Below the pieces are notes generated by a model. The model was not told the origin of the DNA and made no database searches. It saw only the letters and a program-made list of their open reading frames with translations. From assembly GCF_036850765.1 (NCBI RefSeq), contig NC_089498.1, forward strand, positions 72,952,305 to 73,016,304: a stretch of DNA of 64,000 nt. Direction: 5' to 3'. Below are positions 34,510-46,963 of the stretch, piece by piece. How positions within the stretch are numbered: the first letter of the stretch is position 1; the number at the start of each line of letters is the position of its first letter. The position numbers were made by a program, and so were the translations under genes. Source of the DNA: Saccopteryx bilineata. Lineage: Eukaryota > Chordata > Mammalia > Chiroptera > Emballonuridae.

Positions 34510-35805
34510 TAAAAAGAACAGTTATGACCTGCTCACTGTACCAGGCAGACATTCTGGGCAAGACTGGCTTTCCTTTTCAGATAGGGGGATTATAGAAACA
34601 TTAGCGAATATCTGAAAGTTTAAAGAGAAGGACTTGCGTACAATTCTGCCACCCAAGAGACAACTCTCCAACAAACGGATGCTTCCACCAACCTTTCATC
34701 TGTGCGTGTTCTTTCTTACTTTTAAAATTACCCGGAACCAGCCTGTTCTGGTAAAGGCTTTCCCCCTTAAGGATGCTCACTCAACTACTGGTATTATTTT
34801 CTCAGAGATTTTTTCCTGTTTACAGGCAGGGGGTATGAGCAGGTCAAAGCCAGGTCACAGTGGAGCCAGCAGTTAAAGACAAACCATCTGTGGTTCCAGA
34901 ATGCTGCTTCCAACACCCTTTATGAGCCACTGGTGCTCCCAGACCCTCTGTGAACGAGTCACGGCGACCATGCAGCAAACCAGAACACGTGCACGGTCCT
35001 TGCCACCAGGTGGGACCATTGTAGGTCTAGGTGCTCTGTGTATATTTCTCAGAGCAACCCCACAAGATAGGTGTGTCGTAATCCTGAAGCACAGGGATGT
35101 TAAACGACTTGCCAAGATGACACAGTCTGAGAGTAGCAGAGCCCTGATTCTGGCTCTAGGGTCTTCACATTTACCCTAAGCCCCACCCAGCAGATCACTT
35201 CTTCCCCGAGAAGTATTGTTGCTGCAATGGACTGGGCCCAGCAAGACCTTAGTCACCTTTCACCCAGCACCTCCCAGGGTGTGGGGCCTGCAGAGGTCAT
35301 GATCCCAGGAAGTGAGGCAAAGAGGTCATCCCACATAACTTCTTGCAGTTGGTGGAGGCTCTCTGCTTTGACCCGTTCTGGGAGTTCTAACACTGCTTGT
35401 GTGGGCATGGCAGGGTGTGCCAGTTGAAGACAAATAAGCCTGGCGGTTCTCATCTCCATCTTCCAAGAGCTCTTCCTCTTGCCTGTCCCCCAGTCTGCAG
35501 CTGGGGATGACTCAGCTTTCAGACTTGCCTCAGTGTGGGCCCAGGACTTGGCAGCCCAGCCTCCAGCAGAGCTCCTGTGGCCAGGGGCTTCCACATCAGG
35601 TTTGAATTATATGGAATCTCAGCATCCGCAGGCTTTCATCCCAGCTGTGCCGACTCATGCTTCGTGGGGGCGGACAGCCTGTGCGCCTTGTGTGTGTGTG
35701 CTGTCTGCCTGCACACGAGCTGTCTGTGTGTGCATGTTGTCTGTGTGTGTGTATGGGTTGTCTTTGTGTGTGACAACTCCCTGCATGTCGCATCTTTTTT
35801 TTTTG
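34510..35805 (+). other. Intron 2 sequence with an antisense MIR
   Basis: About 35010-35175 follows antisense MIR ('agagcaaccccacaagataggtgtg', 'gcacagggatgttaaacgacttgcc', 'agtctgagagtagcagagccctgattctgg'). A TG-rich run lies at 35690-35775. No exon is supported. Confidence 0.5.
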
Positions 35806-37075
35806 TAGCTTGATTGAAATATAATCACATGCCATGCAATTCACCCATTTAAATGGTGAAATACAGTGGATTTTTATCATATGCATGGAGTTGTGTAATT
35901 ATTACCACATTCAATTTTAGAACTTTTTCCCATCTCAAAAAGAAGCCCTGAACTTGTTAGCTATCACCCCCTTACTCTATCACCCCAGACCCCAGCAACC
36001 ATGAATCTACTTTCTATCTAGAGATTTTCCCCTATTCTGGACATTTCATATAACTGGAATAAATGGCTTTGGTGACTGGCTCCTTTCATTCCACAGAATG
36101 TTTTCATTATGTGATAGCATACGTCAGTACTTCATTCCTTTTTATGGCCAAATTATATTCCATTGTGTGATACACCACATTTTGTTTATGCATTCATCAG
36201 TTGACGGACATTTAAGTTGTTGCTACATTTTCGCTCTTGTGAGTAGTGCTGCAGTGAACATTTGTGTAAAAGTTTTTGTGTGTACCCATGTTTTTATTTC
36301 TCTTTAGTATATACCAAGGAGTAGAATTATCAGGCCACATGGCAACTCGGTTTAGTATTTGAGGACCTGCCAGACTGTTTTCCAGAGTGGTTGCATCACT
36401 TTACATTCCCACCAGCAGTGTGCAGGGGTTCTAATTTCTCCACATCCCTTGGTAAGACTTGTTACCTTTTTGATTCTAGCCATCCTAGTGGGTGTGAAGG
36501 GGTATGTCATTGTGGGGTATTTTTTTTCCTTTTCCAAATGAGAGGAGGGGAGTTAGAGAGACAGACTCCTGCATGTGCCCTGACCAGGGTCCACCCAGCA
36601 ATTTGCATATGGGGCCATGCTTGCAACCCAGCTATTTTTAGCACCCCAAGGCAGAGGCTCCACAGCCATCCTCAGTGCCTGGGGCCAATATGCTCAAACT
36701 AATCAAGCCATGGCTGTGGGAGGTGGGCTGGGGGGAGGTGGAGAGAGAAGGGGGAGGGGTGGAGAAGCAGATGGTTGCTTCTCCTGTGTACCCTTACTGA
36801 GAATTGAACCCAGGACATCCATACACTGGGCTAACACTTTAACATTGAGCAAATGGCCAGGGCCATCATTGTGGTTTTGATTTGCATTTTCCTAAGGACA
36901 AATGATGTTGAACTTCTTTTCACATGCTCATCGGACATTTATGTATATTCCTTGGAGAAACATTTATTTATGATGCTTTTTCTATTTTTAAATTGGGTTC
37001 TTTTTCTTTTTAATATTGAATTGTATGCATTCTTTATATGTTCTAAATACAAGTCCCTTATCAGGAGAGCAGAGG
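35806..37075 (-). repeat. Old L1 (L1M type) 3' portion, antisense
   Basis: The order 'tgattgaaatataatcacatgcc', 'gtgtaattattaccacattcaattttagaac', 'tgaatctactttctatctagag' and 'ttatggccaaattatattccattgtgtgatacacc' is the antisense 3' region of ancient mammalian L1. It is followed by the ORF2-end region ('ggagtagaattatcaggccacatggc', 'ttgcatcactttacattcccaccagc'). It is interrupted by a SINE at 36516-36865. Related to the copy at 48115-48800. Confidence 0.82.
36516..36865 (-). mobile_element. Ves-like SINE, antisense, nested in L1M
   Basis: A T-run and GA-rich start, the complement of the SINE body, and a right end complementary to the tRNA-like head ('aatggccagggcc') are visible. The target duplication tcattgtgg occurs at 36507-36515 and 36866-36874. 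The L1M sequence continues on both sides, so the SINE is the younger insertion. Confidence 0.85.
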
Positions 37076-37079
37076 CTGG

Positions 37080-40000
37080 CCTCTCATGTCCTTTGCACAT
37101 CCCCAACCTTGTCATATTTAGCCTGCAGTAGATGTTTCATGAAGACACAGTACATATGGAGGAAGGAAAGGATCCGGGCCACATCAAAGAGTTTTGGAGG
37201 GAGTGGTGGTCCCGGAGTGTATGTGGTGTGAGGCTGGCCCCTCTCACTTGTCCTGACTTAGAGACAATGGCCCAGGATGACCCATCAGAGGGTCTAGTAC
37301 TAGCAGGTTATACTGGCTGTGGCTTTCAGATGAATTGGCTTCAACAGAATGATGGATGGTGGGAGAGATGGGGGAAGAATTTGAAAAATCTCAATTCCTA
37401 GGCCTACTACTCCTCTTGCTTTTAACTTGAGTGGCTGGGAACATTATGGTTCCATTTTCTGGGATGGGGATTACAAAGGAGGAATAGGTCTGCTTTAAAG
37501 TTTGAGGTGGCCAGTGGAGGCCCATAGTCTTTATCAAGGAGACTATTGAACAATCCTACATTGAATTCTGGGAGGAGTCAGGGCTGAGGTTGTAATTTCG
37601 TTGTTATCCAAACGTACATGGTATTTAAGGCCACATGATCAGGGAAAATTCCCAGGGAGCTCGTGTGGCTGGAGGAGCTGAGTGAGAGCAGGACAAAGAC
37701 CTGACTGCTGACTCTGGCCACATGAAGTCCCGGTGGCCCTGACAAGAGCAGTTCCTGGGAAGCGGCTCTAGAAGCCCTTGGGGGTGGGTAGATGAGACTT
37801 GGAGGTGGAGGTGGTGTGATGAGAGTAGGTAACTCTTTCTGCTTTGGAGGAGAGCAGAGGCCTGGCAATAGCTGGACGGGGCTGGCGGGAGGTTCACAGA
37901 TGGGAAATCCTTGAGTGCATCTGAGCGTCAACGGGAATGATCAGCAAGAGAGGGAGAGCGGTGGTGCTGGAGAGAGGGTACTGACTGCCAGAGCCATGTC
38001 CCGGAGGAGGCGGAGGGAGGAGCTCCTGAGCACAGGGTGGTGGGAGGAGAGGGAGGGCGCAGCTGTGGAAATTCATAGGGTGGTAGGAGGACGGGGGGGA
38101 GCCTGCCTGATGGCTCCTGCTTTCTCTTTGAAGATGGGAAGGGGTGAGGGTGGGACAGTGTTGGAAGTCTAAGCCATTGGGAGGACTGGAATGCAGACAT
38201 AACGGAGAGGTGCAGAGGAGCCCCCAGCCAGCATCACGCTCGCATGAGAGTTGTGATTGCTGACTTCAAGTGAGACCAGTGGGCATTGTGTGCATTTTCT
38301 CCATGTGAAGACATGGCACGCATGGCTGGTCAGGTTGAACCAGGGCAGAGGCTTCTCTGGGAAAGCAGGATGGAGGGGAAGGTGGAGAGAGTTGTATGTG
38401 TTTGCAGAATTATTATGTATCTAGACCAAGAAGTCCAAGATGGTGAGAAGGAGCGAGAGGACTTGGTGGCAGTGGGGGGGGGGGGGGGTGACAGTGATAA
38501 AGTGGCAGGGTCACACATTGGAGGTCTTGATGAATTTTAGTAATCACTAGAGCCAGCATGCTGGAGAGTTAAGTGAGCAGGACAGTGGAGGAAAGGAAAG
38601 AGACTGCTGCAATTGAGGTTTCTGAGGTTGGAGCAGGAGATGCTGTCTGGGGAGGGCTCCAGGGACAGAGTGGGGCTGCCCGCAGCTGGGACAGAAGCAG
38701 GTTACTGGGTTGGCGTGAACCTAGTGGAAGCCATTTGGATTCTCACGCCAGTCCCGTGTATGCATCCCCGCAGTCCCTACTGCTGGGCTTCCTTTCATTT
38801 CCTATAGTGGAACGGTGTCGAGCTGAATTTGCTGGAAGCCTAGAACCTGAGACAGCACAGCTGGCAGTAAAACTCTGGTAATGGAATTTGCAGAACAAGT
38901 TCAGGCCCAAGAATACGCTGTCCTTGGGAGGTGGTGGGATGGTTGGATGGGAGAGGCCTGCTCTGCTTCTTTGTCTTCTGAGAGGCCCCCCACACGCCAG
39001 TCTTGGAAGGAGAAGGAGGAGATCTGGCCCCACGGGAGCTGCTATCTTTCTGGACCAACAAAGGTTGGTGAATCTGTGATACAGCTTGTGGGTTCAGGAT
39101 CCCCACGTCCCAGGGCCAAGCTGTCTTCTCAGAGCCCGTCACTTGCCCTGTCCCGACAGACCCCAGGCTGGGTCCTTGCCAGTTGTCTCTGCACTTGACT
39201 CAGCACAAAGTTGTCTCTGTACTTGACTCAGCACAAAGAGGGCCTCGCCCTTGTTCAAGCCTGGACTTTTGCACTAAGGACGTGTATTCTAGTCTGTAGG
39301 GGTTTCTTCCTAGCGATCTTTTTGTTGGCTTTTTTGTACCCTTGCCTCCCAATTTACGTGCAATTTAAAAATAAATATGTTTATACATAAACACGCACAC
39401 ATATCTACTAATTTCAAAATAATATGGTTTCAGTTATCTGCTAAAATATTTGAGACCTTACCCTGATGATAGCTACCAGTGACAACTGACCTTGGTCAGT
39501 TATGACCCAGGGGAACAAGGTGATTTCTAAGCCAGCAGTCACATCTCCTGTCATCATGTGACCCTGTTCCCTTCCTCTGCTCTGGAATTACACTCTGGAG
39601 CTGGAAAACCTCAATTAGCACGGCTGGAGGTCTCTGCATGGAGCTCAGTAGCAGGCAACGGAAACAATGTCACAGTTATGCTGGAAAAGTCAAACACATC
39701 CCCTCAACCAGCTTGTCACCTCTTAGGAAAGGCCCCTCAGAAAGAGTTCTAGTAAAGGCTCTTGAGCGTGGCTGAGGGGAACCAGGCCTGCCCATTGGAG
39801 AGTTTCCATTCAGGGAAATTGCCTGAGGGCCTGAACAGTATGTGGCTCAACCGGGTGTCATCAGCTATTTTCTGTTGTTTTTATTGCATGAAAGGCCTTC
39901 TAGTATATATTTGCTACTTGTTTCTTGTTTCCAGAAGAATAAGGTGAGGGTGAGAACAGATATGGCTGACATTTCTTTCCCAACTTAGCAGAGCTCCCCC

Positions 40001-40940
40001 CCCCTTCTTCTTATACAGAAATCTGATTTGATTTTAGAGCTTTAAAATTAGCTGCCACTTTTCAGAAACATAAACATCTCATAAATGAGAGACAGGGTGA
40101 TTTGGCAAGGAGGCAGAGAGCCAGAGAGTTCCCGTTGCCAGTCTGTCTGCCCCGTGCGAGGCCTGGTTTCCTGGCCAGGGCAGAGCTGGAGGGGATTGTG
40201 GGCCAAATCCCTCGTGGTGGAGACGGGAAAACCGAGTGCCCCGGGGGAGAGACTGGCCCAGCCTGCTGCCTCATCTGGTGGCCGAGCCTGCCTTTCCATC
40301 CTCTCTCTAGGAGGAGGGTCTCAGAGGCTGATGAAGTACCCAGGCCTGAACAAGAACTGCCTGTCAAGACCGGACATGATGCACAAAATGGACAAGGAAA
40401 ATTGTTGGGGAAGTTCTGCCCTTGATTCAGGGTGGGGCTGGCAGAACCCACAGTCACAAAGAGGCTTGAAACTTATTTTCCAGGTTGCATATTAGAGGGC
40501 TGTCTTTGCCCTAAACAGTTAAACTGGGGAAATGGGGGTTATTTTAACTCTTCGCTGGGGAGAGGCATGTGGGTGGCATGGGGTCTGGACCAGACTCAGG
40601 ACTCCCGGGACATCCGCTCCGGTAGAGGAGTGCTGAGGGCGTGATGAGGATGGTGTGAGAGGTGAGAATCCTTTCCGGCCACGGTCAGGTCGTGGGGAAG
40701 TGAAGGGCTCTGCTCCTTTCAGGGCTGAAATTTCTCCTCATTCTCACGCCTTGGTGGGAGGAGGATTGCCATAGTGTTTTGTTTCCGGGTTTTTTTTTGC
40801 CCAGAGGTGGAAAGTGAACATCTTGCTTACTTTGCAAAGCCAGACCAGACTAGAGGCCCAGGGATTTGCAAATGGGACTATGAAAGAAAAGTTTCTTTGT
40901 TTCTAGTGGCCCCCAAGGGTAGAAGCAGGGCCCAGTAATG
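37080..40940 (+). other. Intron 2 sequence, nothing coding
   Basis: Mostly unique sequence with overlapping open frames on both strands (for example 38573-38881) but no recognisable domain or exon. A homopolymer run of 15 G lies at 38474-38488. A 23-base direct repeat ('cagttgtctctgcacttgactcagcac' type) occurs near 39180-39237. Confidence 0.45.
38474..38488 (+). repeat. (G)15 homopolymer
   Basis: Fifteen consecutive G residues on the + strand, within GA/GT-rich sequence. This is a likely polymorphic and assembly-sensitive site. Confidence 0.85.
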
Positions 40941-40943
40941 GCT

Positions 40944-41155
40944 TGAGGTAAATAGCCTGGTGGTTAAGAGCCACACAGAGCTGTGTTCTTGTTCCAGTCC
41001 TGTCACTTATTTGCTGGGTGACTTTGGGTAAGTTACTTAACCATTCTGAGCCTGGATTTCCTCATCCATGAAAAGAGTCTGATATTGAAATAAGATTTAT
41101 AGATATAAATGGAAGATCCTGCTATTGTAATAAAGCTGTTTATAAAGGGCAGAAT
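40944..41155 (+). repeat. MIR element, sense, nearly full length
   Basis: 'cctggtggttaagagccacacag', 'gtcctgtcacttatttgctgggtgactttgggtaagttacttaacc' and 'gagcctggatttcctcatccatg' follow the MIR consensus order closely from the tRNA-related head through the core. Confidence 0.85.
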
Positions 41156-41159
41156 GTAG

Positions 41160-44130
41160 ATAAGTGTCTTATGAGTGGCCCTACACACAAAAGATTATAT
41201 CTTGAGGGAGGGAGCTCTCTGCCACTAGAGTCATCCAAACAAAAGTTAGAGGTTCCCTAAGGGGTGCTCTTGCAGTTTTGAAGAGCCAGATTAGGGCAGG
41301 CATGGTAATCTTGACAGGTTGGTGTGGTCCATGCCTCTGAGCTGAGAGGGGTGGGCTGGAAGGCAGTGCCTTGCGTCCTAGCCCTAGGCCATGTGGCTCA
41401 TTTTGGAACCTGCGTGCCTCATGTGAGGCGCTGAGATCTGGTGGCCAAATCAAGTCACTGGGTGAGGTGGTAGGACATGACAGATTTGGAAGACTACTTC
41501 TTGTGCAGTTGGATAACCAAGTCTCAGATGGGGGAAAGGCATGCAAGGTGACCCAGTGTGCAGTGGTCACTGAGTGGGGTTCAGCCCTTGATCTGGAGAA
41601 TTCTACTGCCAGGTTGCTTCTACAGGTGTGATAGACAAACACATACCTGTAATAAGCAAAGGTTGCAGCCCTCGGTGAGCCTGGTTCATATGACTTTGGC
41701 CTGGATGAAGCACAGGCCTTCTGAGTTGTGTTGTGAAGGTCTCTTGCTTTGCTTGGCCTTAAACAGAGCATGAACAGTCCCCTGGGTACCAGAGAGGGGT
41801 ACAGCAAGAGGGACGAGAGGGGTGTGGGACTTGACTGGGAGTCCCCTCAGAAGCCCTTATAGCAGCAGAGCCGCAGTAGCTTTAGGGGGAATGACCTGGG
41901 CCCTCCTGCCTCACAACCCTTGTGTTCCCCGGAACACAGCCTTCCGTTGAGGACCCTGTTGGGCTGCAGTGGCCGAGGCCCTTTGATTTGGCCACACTTG
42001 TCCAGATTCTGGCTCAGCTTCTGCCCATGAGCCTGAATGCCTCCTGGGTCCCCACACTGCCCTCCGTGCTTTCACACCTTTGCCCAGGCCCCCACCTGCC
42101 GGCCCTTTCCAGCTCAGCTGGGCTTCTGCCACCTTCAGACCTTCTCCCTTCCAGTGCAGGCATGAGCCTTCCACTGGCCATGAGGGTCTAGCAGGAACTG
42201 TGAGTCCCGGGGCGCCCACGTGATGTGGGCTTGACCAGTCTCCCTTGGGCTGTTGCATATGGGACTATGTAAAGAAAATCCCTTGTCTCTGGTGTTTGCA
42301 AGAAGGGGTTGCCTAGCCTTGTCTGGGAGAGCAAAGCTGGTGCAGAGGGTGCTGAGAGGGGGAGTAGAGAGGGAGCTGAGGGCATGGGGTCCCTCACTTC
42401 TGGTGCCTGCCCCTGCCATGATTTGTCGTGGGGCCAATGCACTCCACTTAGGACCAAGCTTGTTGAATGTCTGCCCCTTGCACCCGAGAGCCTGACGGAG
42501 AGCTGTCCTTCAAGTATAACTACCGTAGCACCAAGCATGACACGTGGCCACGCTCCGCTCCTCGCGGGCCCTCCCCTCCAGGCAGTGAGCCACTCACAGC
42601 CAAAAGCTGGGCTTTATTTATTATGTTTCTCCCTGTCCTAGGCACATAGCAGGTGCAAAAGTAAAAAAGTGAAAGTGCTTTGAATGAAAGGAAGTATACA
42701 GAATGTGAAATCTGGTGTTGACATTTTAATAAGCAGACCAGAACTTTTGCAGACAATCGAGTATTGCCTTATAAAATTATTACCTTGGGAAGCCCCAAAC
42801 CTACTCTAGTATAATGCTGCTATTTTCCGCTAGAACGTTTTTGGCCTCCTGACTGGGTCTGTTTATGAGACCCAAAAGGCAGCCATCTTGGTTTTGATCC
42901 AAAATGATGTTTTCAGTTTGAGCAACAGACCTAGCTGGAAAGGATGTGGGAAAGATTGGCCGCTGTTGGGAGTTCCATGGTGAGGGCCCCTCGGTCTTGC
43001 AAGGAGTCCCCTCAGAAGCAATCTCAAAACAAACTGAGGTGGGAAAATTGTAAAAATTGATGGGCTTTAGTTTCATACAGAGGCTGCTTATAAAAGAGGC
43101 ACTCCTTCTGGGATGGGGGGTGGAGGTGAGGTCCGACGGATTTATGACAATGATTCCTTCATTCACTGCCTTCTGTTCATAGCTGTTTTCCCAGGGTCCA
43201 CAGCAGTGCTGGTATGCAGTAGGCACTCAATAGATGTAGGTGAAGGAGTGAAGGAATTCAACAAATACATAGTTATTAAGGATTGCCTACTATTTTCAGG
43301 CACTGTGGTGGGGGGCTTGTCTTACCACTGTTATAGAGCTGACACGTGAGGGTGGGGGTGGAGGAGGGCTGTGCAGACATCCACGTACGTGTAGTTACAG
43401 GTTTCATTGCCCCTGGGGTTGCTGCCTTCGTCGGGCCTAAGAACATCTTGGCTGGGTATGGACAAGGTTGTATGTTTTTATTTCCAAGACCAATATCTGA
43501 TTTTTTAAAGAGAATATTTTGATTCAGACAAAAAGTTAGCTTAAAAACAGAGCCTGTACTCCTGCGGCACTATCCTGGCTCATTTATCATCAGCAAGCAG
43601 CTGCTTTTCCTGCTTGGACACATGCACGCGTAAAATCTGAAATAATAGCATTTTGTACTGGAGCGAGGGTCCAGCTCCCACACTGGAGATAATTAAGCTC
43701 TACCGATAGGATTTTCCCCTGTCTGCCTGCAGGGACAGGCAAACCCGGGTGAGAGGGGCAGTGCTTTGGGGTGGAGCGTGGTGCCCTTGTGTGTGTGCAT
43801 GTCCCTCACGGCAGTGCCTCCCCCTCCGTAAGCACTGGAACCCTTTCTTTACATGCAATGTTATGTAGAACCCTGTGAGTGCACAACACGAAGTGGGTCT
43901 GCTGTGCTTGAAACGGGCACCAGCTCCCTGGTGCAGCCTCCTTACAAACCCTCCCAGTCGCCTGCTGGGTCCCCAGAGTTCCCCAGACCCTGGGATAAGA
44001 GCCTGCACATGTGTGGCCACACATATGTGCTCACATACATGTGCATTCACAAATGCTCCCTTGCCTGTGCCATGTGTTCATGCCTCTTCTCTCTCTCCCT
44101 CTCCTTCTGCCCGCGGCGCCCCGGGTTCAG
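41160..44130 (+). other. 3' part of intron 2, nothing coding identified
   Basis: Open frames on the minus strand (for example 41807-41181, 208 codons) have no recognisable domain. The A/T-containing stretch 43540-43720 has homeobox-like TAATTA and a TATCATC-rich look, which could be a conserved element, but that is only an impression. Confidence 0.35.
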
Positions 44131-44287
44131 GCAGGCCTCATTCGTACAGCTGTCACCGACTACTTCATTGAGCCCCTGGAGTGGGGGCAGCAGGAGAAGG
44201 AGGCGAGTGGGAGGACGCATGTGGTGTACCGCCGGGAAGCCGTCCAGCAGCAGTGGGCAGAGCCTGCAGGGGACCTTCACAATGAAG
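44131..44287 (+). CDS. ADAMTS14: ADAMTS14 exon 3 (prodomain)
   Basis: This exon of 157 bases encodes residues 176-227, AGLIRTAVTDYFIEPLEWG followed by QQEKEASGRTHVVYRREAVQ and QQWAEPAGDLHNE. It continues the prodomain: after the exon-2 end Asn-Cys-Asp-Gly-Leu, the family has this Ala-Gly-Leu-Ile-Arg strand and the YFIEPLE and HVVYRR segments. It is preceded by acceptor gggttcag and ends GAAG before the donor gtaggc, leaving one base (phase 1) for exon 4. Note the charged, glutamine-rich middle, less conserved among ADAMTS2/3/14. Confidence 0.94.
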
Positions 44288-44734
44288 GTAGGCGGCGGGC
44301 AGGGCCCCACGCTGGGCTTCTGGCCATACCTCTGGGGTTTTTTAGGTAACATCAGGCTTTAATCCTCTCAGTATGTAGCCTTATTCTTCTTGTCTGCAAA
44401 ATGAGATTGGGCCATGTAGACCTACTGCAGCTACTGTACCCAGTGAGTTTCGGAGGTTATTGTAGCTGGCTGTAGGTGGGGGCCAGAGGAGCTACTTGTG
44501 CCCCTGAACTGTGGACCTGGGGCTCCAGAAGTCTCTGAGTGACTCAGTGTAGCTTTGCAAGGTTATTTCTCTGCCCGAGTAGTATGTGGAACGGCTGCAG
44601 TTAGCTGCTTCCCCTAATGCTCACCTCCACCTCCAGGAGCCACAGGAAGGAGTCCTTCAGGTGCCCGAAGGGAATCTGCCTGGTGTCAGACTGTCGGCTC
44701 AGACTGGCGTCCACTAGTTCATTTTAAAATCCTG

Positions 44735-44935
44735 TCTCCAATGCTGTCTACTGTGTGACCCTAAGCAAGTTATTTAATATCTCTGAGCCTCATTTTCTAA
44801 TCTGTAAAGTGGGGGGTGATCATCGTTCACCTCTGAGATTATATGTATTAGTGATAGTGTGTGTGAGGGTCCCAGCATAGAGCTTGGCACGTTGGTGCTT
44901 GATGAAGAGTTGCTCTTATTCTGGCATTGTTATTA
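44735..44935 (+). repeat. MIR element, sense
   Basis: 'tactgtgtgaccctaagcaagttatttaatatctctgagcctcattttc' and 'taatctgtaaagtggggggtgatcatcg' give the MIR core. 'gcatagagcttggcacgttggtgcttg' matches the 3' part. Confidence 0.82.
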
Positions 44936-45240
44936 GGCCGACGACTGCCACGTCAGGGTGAGAGTTCCCGAGAGCAGGGCTGTCCCTGCACCCTGGTGAC
45001 CAGCATAGTACTCAAGACCCATAGCTGAGTGAGTAAAGCAGTAGATGCGATATGTGCTGGTCCTGGGCCCGAGGCCAACTCCATGGTCCAAAGTAGCCTT
45101 GTCATGGAGGCTTTGGCCAAGAGGACATGAGAAAACCCCTGGGTGGAATCCCACCATGAGCAACCAAACCCTCCCGCCAGGGCCCTGGAGGGATTGAGCA
45201 CAGTGTGAAGGAATGCCTGAAAACCAGTTGTCCCCGCACA

Positions 45241-45444
45241 GTGCCTCCTTTGCAGCTCCGGCTGCTCTCCATGCTGCCTGTAAGGAAAGCTGTGCCTCCT
45301 TTGCAGCTCTGGCTGCTCTCCATGCTGCCTGTAAGGAAAGCTGTGCCTCCTTTGCAGCTCCGGCTGCTCTCCATGCTGCCTGTAAGGAAAGCTGTGCCTC
45401 CTTTGCAGCTCCGGCTGCTCTCCATGCTGCCTGTAAGGAAAGCT
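45241..45444 (+). repeat. 51-bp tandem repeat, 4 copies
   Basis: Units start at 45241, 45292, 45343 and 45394. Copy 2 differs at one base (tctggctgct instead of ccggctgct), and the others are nearly identical. Each 51-base unit holds a cctcctttgcag acceptor-like tract, 24 bases, then a gtaagg donor-like hexamer. The unit length is a multiple of three, so frames stay open through it on both strands (for example 45205-45891 + and 45575-45102 -). This is probably why long frames appear here. I do not regard them as genes. Confidence 0.92.
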
Positions 45445-45449
45445 GCAGC

Positions 45450-46487
45450 ACCAAGACTAGCCAAGGGGAGGAGGCTCTGCAGTCCTGGGGTGGGGTGGGC
45501 AAGGGATGGGCGGAGCCTTGAGGTCAGGGTGGTGACTGGAATTGCTCTCTTCAGAGTGGCTGGGAAGAATGACAAGGCTTATTGGGCTTCATTTTATTTG
45601 AGGCCAATTCTGAATCAAAAGACCATAAATCCCCTTTTGGGGAGAGACCCTGGGGAAGTCCTGCTCACGGCTTTGAGCCTGGAACCAACCCTGAGTGCCG
45701 CAGTCTGTGGCTGGGAAGCCGAGACCACTGAGCTGGCGGAGTTGGAGCTCAGGCCCAGGACCCAGTGGGACTCCCTCTTGCACTGCCTGGTGGAACTGCG
45801 GTGGGGCTGCGGGCAGTGCCATGCCGTGGGCCCGTCTAGGTTCTTCCTTAGAAAGACAAGGGCAATAGAAGGCTTTCTTGGAAACCTGTGACTCTTTTTT
45901 TACTCACTCTATTATTTTGAATGGGTCTGAGCCCAGTGGGGAGAAGCGTTTCTGGGTGTGCCTGTCTCCATTTGACATTCTCGATTGAGACGAAAAGGTT
46001 TTACCTCACGCCTTTGAGTATACTTCTTAGTATACGGACAAACGTCTCAGGACCGGGCCAGCTGGTCAGCTCCTGCTGGCTGCAGTAAGTAGGCTTTTGA
46101 GGACTCCGCCCCAGTCTGAGCACCTTCTCACATCTCTGTCTGTCCCCATCTGCCCAGGTGTCAGCCCAGTTCAGGTGTCCCCCTCCTCCTGGATGCCTCA
46201 GTACCCTGGATTTCTCCTGGGACTGTCCCCTTCTTCTAAACAGGCCAGGTGGGGTTGTCTAAGAGGCCGGATGCCAAGTCAGTGATGTTTGTGTCACTCA
46301 CATGAGCGGCACTGTTCCTCTTCAAGGAAGGAGAGGAGCTGTCAGAAGAGCCATCAGACTGATTTTCTGGCTGCTCCGCAGTAGAGGTGTCTGAGCTGCG
46401 CCAGTGAACTTGGGAGGCAGAGGGGACTCTTCTTGTTGGCACTCAGGGTATGGCCTTGGCTGCTGCTCCGTGCAGAGTGTGTACAGA
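45450..46487 (+). other. Intron 3 sequence, nothing identified
   Basis: Unique-looking sequence. The open frame that runs out of the 51-bp array to 45891 has no recognisable domain. Confidence 0.45.
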
Positions 46488-46695
46488 CCCCCCCCCCCAG
46501 ACACACACCGACACTCACCTAGACACTCGCTCACTCACGTACAGCACAGCACAAGTCGTATACTCACACACTTCACAGTCACAGTATACAGTGTACACAG
46601 TCACTCACACTCATTCACATACTAATAGCCACTCACATCCCCACCCCCAGTTACACATCTCACACATTGACACTTGCCCACTCACATACACTCCA
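46488..46695 (+). repeat. Poly-C plus CA/CAC-rich simple sequence
   Basis: A run of 11 C (46488-46498) is followed by imperfect CACA, CACTCA and CATACT repeats to about 46695. Low-complexity sequence. Confidence 0.8.
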
Positions 46696-46963
46696 CAGTT
46701 ACCTTCACCTCCTCCACTCATACCCTTGCTGGGCTCCAAAGAAGAGTTAAGTGATTCTTTCCCAAGGGCTCTGGTGAGAACTCGAAGCTGTCCCAAGTCC
46801 TGGGTAGAAATTCCCTCGGCTAAACCTCCATGCGTGAGCTGGGCCTCTCCAGCCCCTCAGGGACTTACTTCCCTGTGGACCCTGCCTTGGCCTTGGAGGG
46901 TGTGCCCTGGACATTCCCACACTGCTAACGCTACCCTTTCCTTCCTCAACCCCTGGCCCTGCC

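Larger units (their letters stand above)
20389..44130 (+). other. ADAMTS14 intron 2 (23.7 kb)
   Basis: The donor is gtaagg and the acceptor is a C/T-rich tract ending gggttcag. The intron carries all features listed between these positions. No other gene is recognised within it, in either orientation. Long open frames on both strands have no recognisable domain. Confidence 0.88.

Noticed and set aside
45205..45891. Repeat-containing protein gene (228 codons on plus, 189 on minus)
   Set aside because: The frames exist because the 51-bp period is a multiple of three. There is no start context, domain or splice link, and both strands are open at once.
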